64,000 nt of DNA from Cruorifilaria tuberocauda (lineage: Eukaryota; Nematoda; Chromadorea; Rhabditida; Onchocercidae), in assembly GCA_013365365.1 (NCBI GenBank), contig JABVXU010000294.1, positions 1 to 64,000 on the forward strand, written 5' to 3'. Below the pieces are notes generated by a model. The model was not told the origin of the DNA. It did not search any database and saw only the letters and a list, made by a program, of their open reading frames with translations. Of this stretch, positions 1-12,140 are shown piece after piece (positions within the stretch are counted from its first letter, which is position 1; each line of letters starts with the position of its first letter). The position numbers and the translations under genes are program-made.

Positions 1-2928
1 AGTCGATTGAAAAAATCGTTAAAATTTTGTACGCATACTAACAGATGTTAAATTTCCATATGTTTGCATTTTGCATCTTTTGCTTTCATTGTTCAATCTA
101 ACTGTTTGATGAAGTTAGCACTTACCTAATTTTAGCTAATAAAATTTTAAATAATATTAACATTGCAGGTATGAATTATTACCTACGAATAACTTGAATT
201 ACTATTAGAATTTTACATTTATTCAATCAGAATTAATTCAATTATGGATCACTAAAACTGTATATGATGATCTCGTCGCAAATTCCAATCCTGTAAGACT
301 GACCTTAAGGTCATGCTAATCCTGTTTATGCCAAATTTTCGGTATTTCCTACTTCTACTACATTCTTCCTCTAATCTTATTTTGTTTTAGATGGTCAGTT
401 TGATGTTATCAGGCTACTGTCGAACTTCGTTTCTTTTAGATTCTCTGGAATTTCGTACTACTACTTTGACTTTATTATAATGAAAATTATTTATTTTATA
501 TAGTAAAAAGTTCACTTTTAAAATTCTTCCTTATCATCATGAAAACTTAAACTTTGTTTTTGAAATATTTTGTAATTAAAATTAGCTATGATAGTCAATA
601 AAAGAAAAAAATCTGAAAAATTATGCAAATTCTATTTAACGAAATTTTATTCATTGTTATTATCACTGATTTTAAACATACCAATGAATATGTTTTGCTT
701 ATGATATACTTCTAATTTCTGTATAAATAGTTATGAATGACCACTTGATTTTGATAAATATTAATGTAAATTCAAATTTTAATGCACTTTTGTAAAATTG
801 CTGATCCAAACAATTCATCAACACATAAATTATCAAATTAACATTAATAATTATTTCTATCAGCCCAGTGACTATGTTGTAATCACTGATGTTATCACTA
901 ATTTAATGTATTAAATTATTTGCATGCTGCAATACAGACTGTAGAATTATTGGTGAAATTTTGATTATTATCACTGAATTAAACTGTTTCAATCTTAATT
1001 ATCGTTCTATCACTATTCCTCTAATTAATTTCATAAATTCTCTATTTCAATTTTTGCTTTTTTCAAATTTGATTTCAAACATCAAAAATTGAAAAAAACA
1101 ATCAATTTTTAGACAGTAAATAATGAGGCATTCATTTAGTAATGGGACTGAGCAGAGGAATTAAGGCTTAAATATCAATTCTTCAAGTCCCTTAAAAAAA
1201 ATTGAAATTATAGCTTAAAGGAAATCGAATACTATTATTTTAATTTATGATATTACTTTTTCATTGAGGTGATTTTCATAGAACCTAAAAATGTTTTACC
1301 TTTCAATTTGAGGTATACAAATGTTTAACTGTTTATTCGTCATTTCAGCTAATTACCATTATGAATTTTTCCAAAGTTGATCAGAGATTTTTAACTTGAA
1401 TTTGAAAAAAATTTTTAAACTATCTATCGCGAAGCAATTATTTAATGCGTTATATTTGCAAAACCTCGTTATTTCGCATTTTTTCCTTTTGTTTTTCGTC
1501 ATAATCAAGTTTATGAAATTACTTCATATGTGAATAATCGATTGAAAACTATTATTCTGTGAGGAAAAAAAGTTGCCATTAATTTAAACGAGGAATAAAC
1601 ATTAAAAATAGTTATTTACTATTACAGTAGCAATCAAAAATTAAGATTAATTTATTGAAATTAAGATTAACCATTTGGCATTGATACATTTAAAGTAATA
1701 ATAATTTTCTTTATAATAGTGATAATAATTTTATCACTTTAGATATATCGATACTAATGAAAATATCCGTATTAATAAATATAAAAAATATTGGTCAAAA
1801 TATAGGCCATACTTTAAAAAATTGCTCATCAAATGGAAGTAAAATTTAAAGTAATCAAAAAAAGTGTCAATTCAATAAATTTCAAACTATCTGATATATA
1901 AACTATTTTTTAATTAAAAAAAAAATAGAATAAATGTACGGGTGAAAAATCATTCTATTTTCACCACTCATATTAATCTAATAATAACAATAACAATTAA
2001 TAGTAACAATGATTGATAATAATTAGTAATAATAATCGTAACAATTAATAACAATAATAATAATTAGCAATAATGAATAATCAGGTGGAGTGATAAATTT
2101 ATTAAATACAATGACACTAACACTTATTATGTGTTATTATAATAACTATTAAATTAATTTTAATCAGAGTAATCACTTTAAGGTAATCATTTTTTTCTTC
2201 TTTCATCTTAAATTCCAATTTCGTTCTATTCCTGCTTGACTTTTTCGTTTCAGTTTCACTTTTTAAACTAATTCTTCCTACTCTTTCTTTCATTCTTTTC
2301 ATCTTTTAAACTTGTACTGATCCAATAATCTAATAAATTTATTTTATTTTTTACTACTCCAAAAAATGTTCTTAGTATCTGATTAATATTTCTCACTTAC
2401 TCTCTCTCTAATCCATCGATAAACAAAAAGAAAAAGTTCTAATTTACTAACAAACATTATTGAAATTTACTTTTACTATGCTCTTTCCAATTTTCGCCTT
2501 TTCTTTATCAATATGTCTTGGATGATAAGATTGGAAGATCTTTAATTCTAACAAATAACAATGATTTTTTGAAATTATTCCCCGAAATTAATTCAATATT
2601 TACTTATGAAAATATTTACAATCAATTAAGCATAATGTAGTAAATTTAATAAGTTAAAATTATAGCATTCAATAATGAAATTTTATAGTAATGACTCATC
2701 GTGATAATTTCAACTGATAATTTCTGCTTTAATTAATTTAATTCTAATTGAAATGGATACTGTATTGCTTTTAGTATCAATTACAGAATGACATATTAAA
2801 GAATGACCAGTTCTTACAGTGAACAGTTCGTGGCATATTAGTTGTATGAAGAGAGTTATCATCAATTTGCATACACTTAAGATTGGCAATCTACAAGGAC
2901 AGCTCAGTGACCGCTAAGAACCCTTCAG
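1..2928. other. AT-rich non-coding region upstream of the fusogen
   Basis: No ORF here has the composition or splice signals of a coding exon. The longest open frame (2117-2302, minus) is Lys/Ile-rich and ends in low-complexity sequence. The stretch holds one perfect palindrome at 300-313, described separately. It also has scattered TATCACTGA-like words around 660-1000 and loose ATT/ATA runs near 1980-2080. It probably contains distal promoter sequence for the gene starting at 2929, but I see no TATA box or initiator that I would commit to. Confidence 0.6.
300..313. promoter_or_regulatory. Perfect palindrome TGACCTTAAGGTCA, ER2-type nuclear receptor site
   Basis: The 14 bases read the same on both strands. 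They consist of two consensus AGGTCA half-sites in everted orientation with a 2-bp spacer. AGGTCA is the known core half-site of nuclear hormone receptors, a family greatly expanded in nematodes. The site lies about 2.6 kb upstream of the fusogen start. Function is inferred from sequence only. Confidence 0.4.
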
Positions 2929-5900
2929 ATGTCCACAATCAACAGAAATTTTCATACTTTGTAAGTGAAAGTACACTTAGCAGGTCATTTTCTAAACGTC
3001 CACTCTCATTATTCAAACATTCTAGTGAAACTTCTTATGCAATACTTTGTTACTTGGAAGTAAGTATTAACTATAATTAAAATTTTAAATTGTTACACAA
3101 ACCGAGAGAGGAGAGAGGGAGAATAAGTTTCAAGTGTTAATTTCATATTAGAAATTTAAATCACAAGATTGTCGTTTCTGAGCTGATTAATTAAGTTAGC
3201 TTTACGATTGAAGCGAATAGCTGAAAGTGGAAAAATTAGGAATTAATAACTTTGATATTTTGAAAGTTATCAGTTTTAGATTATTACTAGAAAATCTTTT
3301 CTATTTTTAACATTATAAGCATGGAAAGATTCATCAAACAAATTTATTACTTCAAATTTAAACTTATTTTTTAGCTAATATTTTTAAACTTTTCTAAATG
3401 TAAGAAATTATTTAACGTTAAAATTTCTTCATAAATTTTAATCAATTTCTCCTTCCGTTTGCCTTTTTGGTAAGTTTTTCAAAGGAAAATAATAAATTAA
3501 AATGAAGCAATTATCAGTTTTAGATTATTAGCATTGCTATGGAAGCATATAATTTGTGGCGCATTAACAAGTGAAGTGCATTGCACTCGGATAACACCAA
3601 TTCAGGGTAGCGCTGCAAATATGGATGATTCCGGAAAACGGATTCAGGAAACCAGTACAACTGTTGCTGATTTAACACTTAAAGAAACATTATGCCTTAA
3701 TTTCTCGGTATAATAAGCATAACTTTTCGCTATAGAAGCAAAAAAATTTAACTTTATCAAAATATTACATTTCTATCTGTTCATCAATTTAAAAATTATT
3801 ATTTCATCCAATTTTAGCAATATGTTATGTCACCAAAAATTATAAAAAAACCCAAAATGATAATTTTAGCAATAATAATAATAATAATAATAATAGCGAT
3901 AGAATAATAATTGATGATAACGACAACGATGATAATGACAAGAATAATATAGGATGGGTTGAAAACACAAATTCATACCATTGAATACGTTCGGATGGAA
4001 CAGCAATTCCCAGTATCTGAATCGTACAAATTCGGAATTCCACTAATTACAACAAAATGCATTTGTGATTGCGCTGGTGCTGAACAGTATTGCAGTGTGG
4101 ATGATTACAAGTATAAGTAATATAGCATAATGCATTTTATTTTTCAAAAAGGAAAACCAAAAGTTTGTTCATCAAAGTTACCTACTGTTAATTAATTAAT
4201 ATTTAAACCTATAAAGTATCATTAACAACTATTTGAACCATAACAGTTTATAACAATTGATAAATCGCCTAAAATAAAAAAAGGCATATAGATGGATAAG
4301 TATTGTTAAAATATTTGTTAGAAGTAGACTGAATTGAAAATAATTTTGATTTATTACATTAAATTAAATTTGATTTGATATTTGATAAAAAAAAAAAACA
4401 GAAATTGTACGAAGAGCTTTGTTTGCTATCGAACGTATCATTCGCATCAATCAAGTAGCGGTTGTTTAATTTCATCGAAGAGTGAAGTTTGTTGTGAGGT
4501 GGAAATCGAACCTTATGGAGTAAGTATCATTTTGTTATTACAAAATCATTTTTGAATTTTCATTTTTCTTTTTCTCTCGTATAAATTACTTACTTATATT
4601 TACTTATACTTATATTCATTCATAGGCGTACTTATTTACTTACATATATTATTTAATTCATATATATATATAATTATTTACTTATACAATTCTATTCATT
4701 CATATGTATACTTATTTTATAACTAATCGGTCATTGATATTTATACTCATTTAGATAATTCTATTTATTCATACATATATATACATATAATTCTACTCAT
4801 TTGCATGTATTTAAATCTGCTTAATATACTTTACTTACCTAGCTCATTCAATTATTTTACTGAATTACTGAAATATATTTATATTTGTCCTCGTCTGCTG
4901 ATATTTTATATTCTTTTGTTTTCGTTAAATTTACTCGTATCTTTACTTGCAACTGCTTGATTTACAAAACTATATCAAAAATATTATATTAAATTGAATA
5001 TTTGTTATTTATGTAATTACTAAATCCTTATTTTTCGTTTTATTTATTTAATTCTTATTAATATTTTACTTTAACATATTTTTTCAAACATTCTATTTCC
5101 AAGAAAAAGAGAAAAGAGTTCCACTTACTGTTTAAGTAAATCTATTTTCTTGAATGGAATGTTAAGCAAAATCATTTCCAATAATTCTAATGATCGACTG
5201 AATTCAACTCAACGAGTTAAGTATGCATTCTTCTATTTCAATAAATTTATGTTTTTCATTTCTGATATGTATATCGATCTTACAGGGAAAAACTTATACA
5301 GCACTAAAATTAACTCAACCGGATACGATAATCATTTTGCGACATCGCATTTATGAACGATTAGCAAATCGATGGACTGAAGCAGCTTCTGAAGAATTTG
5401 AAGCAGTTGTTAACAGAGGTTCGGCTAAAATGGAAACAATTGATAAGCGACAGGTGAAGTACAGTGATACCTTTCTAATGATTTTATTAAAATTTGAAAA
5501 TGTTACATTTCGAATAAATACGCCGAAGAATTATAATTTAATCCAAAAAAGTACTCCGGTATTTAGTTATTAAATTATTTTAATGTAATTTACAACTTTC
5601 CATAATTAATTTTGCAGTTAGAAATCCGAGCGACAACCGGTCGAGCAATTCGTGAGATGTCAAATGGAATGTATTATTTTTCAAATGATAATCGAGTGTT
5701 AATGATGGGTGTACGATTGAATGAACCCACTGAAAGTGATATTCATAAGTTAGGTTGGTTACGAAAAAAAGACAATTCATGGTTAATACGAAATGGAATT
5801 ATAAAAATTACCGATTCTCAGGTATAAAATAAATTAATTCATATTATCACTAGTGAATATTCATCTAAATTCTCTTACCTTTCTTAATTAAATTAAGATT

Positions 5901-8166
5901 AGTTTTTCTCAAGAATTAATTATCATCCTATTAATAATTATTTGATAGCATATAACAATCGAAAATTGCAAAGGACAACGTTATTTAACGCGATATAATG
6001 CGGAATATTTTGTTACTTACGGTGATCGTTTGATTGATCTTGATCTTGGCTATCCAATCGATGAACAAAATTGGATTGAACAAGCAGAAATTTTAAATGA
6101 TGATCGAGCAGTACGAATTATTCATGCTGAAGGCACTGTAATACATCTTACCGTTAGTAGTGGCACCAGGTATTTAAAATAATTTCATGATAGTATGTAT
6201 CAATACTAAATTTTATTGCAATAAATAAATAGCATATATTATACCTGAACATTGTACCTTTCAATTTATGAGTTAATGGGAAGTTTAATGAGAAAAAGAG
6301 AGATAGCATAATTAAAATGAACGAATTACATATATTAATTTAAATTTTCTTATAAAATTTCATTTTCATTTTTATTAAAATTTCATTTTCATTTTCAAAA
6401 TTTTCATTTTCATTCTTTTTAATTTAATTATTACATAGTTTAGTTATTTTAAGTCATTTGTTAGCTCATTATGTTTGAGTGAAAGTAAATTGAAACAGCT
6501 CAAATATCCAGTAGTATTTGGAATGCTAATTTCAGTTCTTGATCACATCCTTAATTAAAACTTATTGAGAATTATCAACTTTAATATAAATCGAAAGTAT
6601 CTTACAAGTTATCCATTCAAAATAATTAATTTTAAATTTTAATTTTTAAGAAATTTTTTTAGTATTAATTTTATTTTAATATTAATTTAATTAATTTTAA
6701 TATTTTAAGGCCTATCATTGTACGACATTCTTCACATTTACTAACATTCAACGGAACAATTCGAATGGATGAACAATCAAATCGATTCCTTAATCTTACC
6801 ATATTAGTAAATTTTGTATTTAAAGAAATCGATTAAACGTGAAATTTTGCAATCAGTAATAAAAATGAAGAAATTAATAATAAATTCTCTTAGTTGAATA
6901 TTTCAAAAATGAATTTTTACCAGAAAGAAATCTAATCATTTAATAACTTAAAAGATTTTAATAATTTCAAAAAAAGTAATTTCAATATCACTTATTCTAA
7001 TTTCTGTTATCATTTTAATTGGTTGCTAATTTTTTTTTGCTCAAATTAATTTTCATTTATTGCTAAGTTATTTTGTTTAATTTTTACTATCAATTTATAG
7101 TTTCAACGATTCACAGCTGATTATTTGAAGCGAATTTTAAATATATTTTGCAAATTATCAATCATTTGAATTTTTCTAAGTGATAAAATCATGAAGTGTT
7201 ATTTTAATAAAGAAAAAATTTAAAAACTACACTTTCAAAAGAAGAAATTAAATTTTATTTATTATTTTTATGACAGGGTGGTAAGGGAACTTTGATTGGT
7301 TATGTTCATCGATCGGAAGATAAATCAAGCACCGAATGGAGTTTCAGTATAGAAATCGGGACAGCAACGAGAACAAAATTTACGGCAACAATCGGCGGAA
7401 TTCCGGCCGGAATAATTTCCGATCGATTTGTGTGCTTACAACCAGCCGGTGATGCTAATGCTGAGCAATGCAAATGGTTAAAGTAAGTAAAATATTAAAG
7501 GAAAAGCGAAATAAAATTTCAACATGAAATAACTCGGAAAAAAGTTCAGATTTTTAATTTACCTTTCTATCCTACCAATAAATTACTGTATTTTCTAAAT
7601 CAAAGCTTATAAAAATGATTAAAATAATATTAAATTTCAATTTATGATTAAGTAGGAAATGAAATTAAACTTGAAATATATACTTAGATAATCTCAATAA
7701 GTTTTAAGTATATTGAATATCATCAATGTTTCATGTCAAACGTTCGATTTCTCTTTTAATTAATTATTCCTCTATAATTTTTGAATTTTTGAATTCAATT
7801 TTTGAACTTATTCAATAATTTAAGTAATGTTGGTATTTATTCTATAATATCAAATCATGAGTAATTTAAATGATATAATTCAGGTATGAAGCATCACCGT
7901 TACGTGAACGACATATGGCACATCGTTGGCAAGTTGGAATTGGTAATTGTCCAGGATGCAATGAACGTGGCCTCGAGAATTTCCTACTTAAGCTTGATCC
8001 GCGACAATGGCTTGATGGTTTAAATTCAACAACTGAAGCTGTTACCTGTGCCTTAGAAGTAGCGCTTATTATTGTAAGTATTTTAGCTACCGTACTTATT
8101 TGTACAAAATGTATTATTCCACTAGCAAGATGTACAATTTCGTTGAGTAAACCACCAAGGAAATAA
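2929..8166 (+). CDS. aff-1: EFF-1/AFF-1 family cell-cell fusogen (AFF-1-like), 10 exons
   Basis: Exons: 2929-2960, 3524-3707, 3953-4116, 4402-4519, 5286-5453, 5618-5821, 5949-6169, 6710-6806, 7277-7482, 7884-8166. All join in phase to give 558 residues. Residues 1-27 form a hydrophobic signal peptide split by intron 1 (donor GTAAGT). The ectodomain carries the family's cysteine-rich block: C108, C110, C112, C119, C129, C135, C148, C157 and C158, including CYRTYH and the CC pair. The conserved stretch IHTIEYVRMEQQFPV precedes it. A single transmembrane helix at about 519-539 is followed by a basic tail of about 19 residues (ending SKPPRK). Family members are type I proteins with a class II fusion-protein fold that fuse somatic cells homotypically in nematodes. 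The short tail and total length favour AFF-1 over EFF-1, whose main isoform has a much longer tail. The choice between the two is tentative; the family assignment is firm. Confidence 0.88.
3267..3530 (+). repeat. Direct repeat of 20 bp duplicating the exon 2 acceptor of the fusogen
   Basis: The 20-mer TTATCAGTTTTAGATTATTA occurs at 3267-3286 and again at 3511-3530, both within or at the end of fusogen intron 1. The second copy contains the acceptor used for exon 2 (AG at 3522-3523). Splicing to the equivalent AG in the first copy would reach a stop codon soon after, so the first copy looks like a decoy. Confidence 0.8.
3871..3894 (+). repeat. (AAT)n microsatellite in fusogen intron 2
   Basis: Eight consecutive AAT units lie between exons 2 and 3. 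An apparent minus-strand ORF across it is an artefact of the repeat. Confidence 0.9.
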
Positions 8167-9293
8167 TTTTTCATTTCAATTAATTTAATCCCATCATTAA
8201 TTTCAAAAGGTTAATTAATATATAAATTCATTATTGTCTTTTAAGATCTTTTGCTAGATACAATGCTTTCAATTGAATAATTGTGCCTTCAATCAATTAA
8301 TTATTATCCATATCATGTTTCACTTAATTATTTACAAAAAATTTTTCAAAAAATTTGCATATCAAATATTAAACTCAGTTTATTCACTTACTTGCTCAAA
8401 TGACATTTGACCATCCACGAATTACTGCAATTTTTTATAAGTAAAATTTTCAAATATCTTTGAAAGTCAAAATTTCTTTTTTTGATCGAACAAATGGTCA
8501 TAAGTCATAATTTACATTACTTAGTGATACTTCCGGTGATATTATCACATATTTTAACAAGCCTTCAAATACCTTTCTGTGATATCTTTCAGCATTTGAT
8601 CATCAGTAGTGATATTTTGATAAAATTTTGATAGTATTTGAATATTGTGAAAAACTGTTTCAATGCCTCTCAGTAACATCAAATTGTAGCGGGATTTTTG
8701 TGAACAAATCCGGAAATTTGAATATTTCAGAAAAACGGAAAGTTGAAAATATTCTAACAATTTTCCCGGCAATCGACCAGAAATTTCAATTATTGCAAAG
8801 TTTCTGGTTTTTTGAAACAAACAATTTTCATTTTCCAAATTTCAGAACTAAAAATTGATTAATTCTCGCTGATTTATATCGTTGAATAATTTATGGCTTC
8901 CAAATTATTTTCAAAAAAAGTCTGAACAATATATTAATTTTTAACTTTCTGCTATTTTAATTTTTGTCTCATGCAATGCCATTTACTTGTTAAGGATACT
9001 AATATCGCTAATGAAAGAAAGGTAAATAGCACTGTGATACTGATGAAATTGAATATCAGAAATATTAAAAGTATAGAATAAAGTAGTAATCTAAGTTAAT
9101 ACAAAAAAGTACAAAGATTGATGCAAAGAGAAAAAATAAGTTTTTAATTGAGAAATTGTCGTTCCTTTCTTTTTTTCATTTACTTTGCTAATTATCTCTC
9201 ACATAATTAATGTATACTTCTGATTATTAATATTTATTGTATTTGCTTAATTGTTGAAATTTGCTTGTCTTTTTACATTTGCTGTCTTTCTAG
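8167..9293. other. Convergent intergenic region, no gene seen
   Basis: This lies between the fusogen stop (plus) and the stop of the small membrane protein gene (minus), so it should hold both 3' UTRs. Open frames at 8554-8838 (minus) and 8628-8858 (plus) overlap on opposite strands and show no recognisable family. I treat both as chance. Confidence 0.6.
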
Positions 9294-10716
9294 TTAAATG
9301 TTTCTATTATCAGTTGTGATATATTTATTATCCGGTACAGGAGTACTTATAGCTGCCTTCCGGATTGCACTTCCTTTCTCCACTAGATCTTCCTGAAAAA
9401 TAAAAATGACAGGAATTTTTTTCGAATTGAAAATATATTCAAATGAAGGAATGGATATTTGAAATAAATCAATTAAAAAATATATTTGACGAACACCGAT
9501 TATCACGACTGAAATATTATCCTAAAAATAATTTCTAAAAATTCTTTTTATTTAAAATTTAGTATATATCAAAATTTTGCTTACTTCTATTCTTATTTAA
9601 TATGTAAATAATTAATAAAAAATTCTTTTTCATGAAATTGTTTGATAATGCAACAAGATGAACGATTAATGTAATTAATTAATAAGTGAATAAATGGAAA
9701 ATTAATAAACTGCTAAATGAATTTTTGGGATTGTTAAGTTTTATTCTGATTTGAAAGTTCAAATTTTTCCGAATAAATAAGTAACATTTTGTTTTATGCA
9801 TTAATTATTGTTAATACTGTTGCGAAAGCAAAAACGGAAAAATTAATTTCGAAAAATTTTCCTGATTTCTAAAATTCCATCATAAGTATGATTATCAACT
9901 TTTTCATGTAGTATGCCCTATCTCTTGCAGAAAGAGATTTTTGAATTAACTAAAATTTTATTCAAAAATTTCTTTGATTGAAAAAAATTAATTAATACCA
10001 GATATTTGTCAAGATATGATGGTGCATCAGCAAAATATGAACTATCCAAAATAGGCGCTTGCTGACAATAAGTTTGTTTGCGCCTATATTTTGCTATTGT
10101 TAAAAAAGCCAAAATGCAACGTACGATGCAAATTGCAATAATTTCCAAAAGTATAAATGTAAGTGGTATTTGTATTAGCTAAAACAATAAAAAACAAAAG
10201 GTATTGGAAGATAAAAATTGGGATTGAATTAGAGAATATGTCAACAATGATTTTTGGAGCTAGAAAATGCAATTTTTATGAAGCAAATTAGAGGTTTAAA
10301 TTTGAGTAATTTAAAATTTTCAATTTCGATGGTATTTCTCAAAGACTGAATTTCTAATGTCGAAGTAAGTTTAAAATTTTGAAATATAGCTTTACATAGA
10401 CTGAAGTTGAAATTACTCAGTATTAAATGGAATTTAAATGGAAATAGAAAGTGATACGGTGTGTGCTTATGACAGAAAGCTAATAAGCTAAAGCTAAATG
10501 AAAGTCAAACGATAAACTAAATAAAGACAAAAATTTTACAAAAAGAAAAGAGAAATATGGTAACAAATTTGAAATGTTAAATCATTAAAATGTATTAATC
10601 GTATGTTTGCTTAATTAGCTAATTAATATATGAAATTAATTAATCGACGAAAATGCGAAAGCAAACAGAAAACTAACCCATTGTTCCATCATTTGCTCTT
10701 CTGCGATACAGTACAT
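9294..10716 (-). CDS. Putative small single-pass membrane protein, unrecognised, 3 exons
   Basis: Model on the minus strand: 10678-10716, 9999-10178, 9294-9392, joining in phase to 105 residues. The first exon starts MYCIAEEQMMEQW. The second exon begins with about 30 hydrophobic residues forming one transmembrane helix, then a basic stop-transfer segment (AKYRRKQ) and a polar segment with CQQAP. The last exon is wholly polar and ends with TAA. Exon 3 has a good acceptor (TTTTTCAG), exon 2 has TTTTAG, and the exon 1 donor is GTTAGT. A possible trans-splice acceptor (ATTGCATAG) lies just before the ATG. The frame stays open back to that site, so further upstream exons are possible. I do not recognise the family. 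It is convergent with the fusogen and follows the transporter on the same strand. Confidence 0.5.
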
Positions 10717-12140
10717 TCTTCTTTGGAGCAAACGAACGACCGTTCGTTTCTATGCAATAAAAACTATTGCACTAAATAAAATTAACAAAAATACCGAAAA
10801 TTTTAAAGATAACAGATGATAACTGTAGAATTTATCAAATCTTATCAGTATCGTATCAGTATTATCAATGATATTTTTCAGTTTTTCATTTCGAACATTT
10901 TTGTTACGTTTGATTATTTGAAAAGCTTTTGAATGATGCAAAACAATTTGATTCATAGCTATTTTTTAAATTAGCATAAAAAACATTTAATTGTGAACAT
11001 TCGAGATTCAAGTTTTAATGTTGAAATTAAATTCAACATTTAACCTGAATTAATCAAACAAATTTTTGAGAAAAGGACGAAATTTTTATCAAATTTTAGC
11101 ATCTTATCAAAAAAAAAACGTTCTCATTTCACTGAGGAATGCAAATTTTACATGATTAATGTTTATGCAAGTATCATAATCATAATTATTAATATAACAA
11201 ATACATATCAATTCAATTACGTACTACAATAATCATATAAACACTTATTTTAATTTATTCTGCATAGAATTTTATACTAATTGCCTTATTCTTGTGAAAT
11301 TTTTTCTATATACAAATTAAAAATTTAGCAAACTACTATTAAAACTTAAATATTTCGTAGGAAAAATAGAAATTCGCTTCCTTCATTCCTAATAAATGGT
11401 AGGTATAATTTTTTTTATATCCATTTAATTATTTCAATTTATTCATTTCGATGCGATATTGTTTAATTTGCATTTAGAGGACGGTTTGTTTTAGAATGAA
11501 AATAATATTTTTCCCATCCTTTTTGTTTTTTCCTCTTACAATTACGATTAAAACTTTAAATTTGTTTATGAAAAGAGAAAAAATTTCATCTGGTATAATT
11601 TTGTAAATTTAAATTACATTTAAAATGCCATTTTTTTATTGTAAAATAATCTAATTTTAAATTTCATTGAGAATACTTTCTCCTAGAAATGTCATCTTTA
11701 CTTTTTTCAATTTGAAATTATTATTAATAACTGACAATAAAAACAAATTCATTAATATATTTTGTTTTCTTTTGAAGAAATAACTGAAATGAAATGAAAA
11801 CATAAGCAAAAGAATCAATTTATAAAAAAAAAACAGATTTTCATATATTTTAATTCCCTTCAATTGAATTTTTGAAAAGAATTTCAGTTGTTTTATCAAT
11901 TAATTAATTCCATTTGAGCTCATTAATTTATTCATTTATAGGATAAATTTCTTTTCTACGAATGCAATTTTCAGATTTTCTATCATAAATTAGCATACTA
12001 TTTCATTTTACTTATGCAAATTTTTGATAAATAATTTTTTTTGTTTTCTGAAACTTTAGACGACAAATAAAAGAGTTCTTTGCAGGTCAACGTGATGAAA
12101 AGCAAAGCTCAAACTAATAGCTAACAATAAAATTTTATGA
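10717..12140. other. AT-rich spacer, probably 3' UTR of the transporter
   Basis: Two minus-strand open frames (10750-10956 and 11657-11899) are Phe/Leu/Ile/Lys-rich, as expected for chance ORFs in AT-rich DNA. No splice-compatible coding exon was found. Confidence 0.6.

Noticed and set aside
2883..3080. 65-codon plus-strand frame overlapping fusogen exon 1
   Set aside because: It starts at TTG and reads through the GTAAGT donor. The ATG at 2929 in another frame gives a signal peptide joined in phase to exon 2.
3840..4043. Minus-strand ORF with poly-Leu/Ser
   Set aside because: It runs across the AAT microsatellite and antisense to fusogen exon 3.
10750..10956. 68-codon minus-strand frame ending in a hydrophobic stretch next to the small membrane protein
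   Set aside because: Low-complexity hydrophobic end and no splice site joining it in phase to the exon at 10678-10716.
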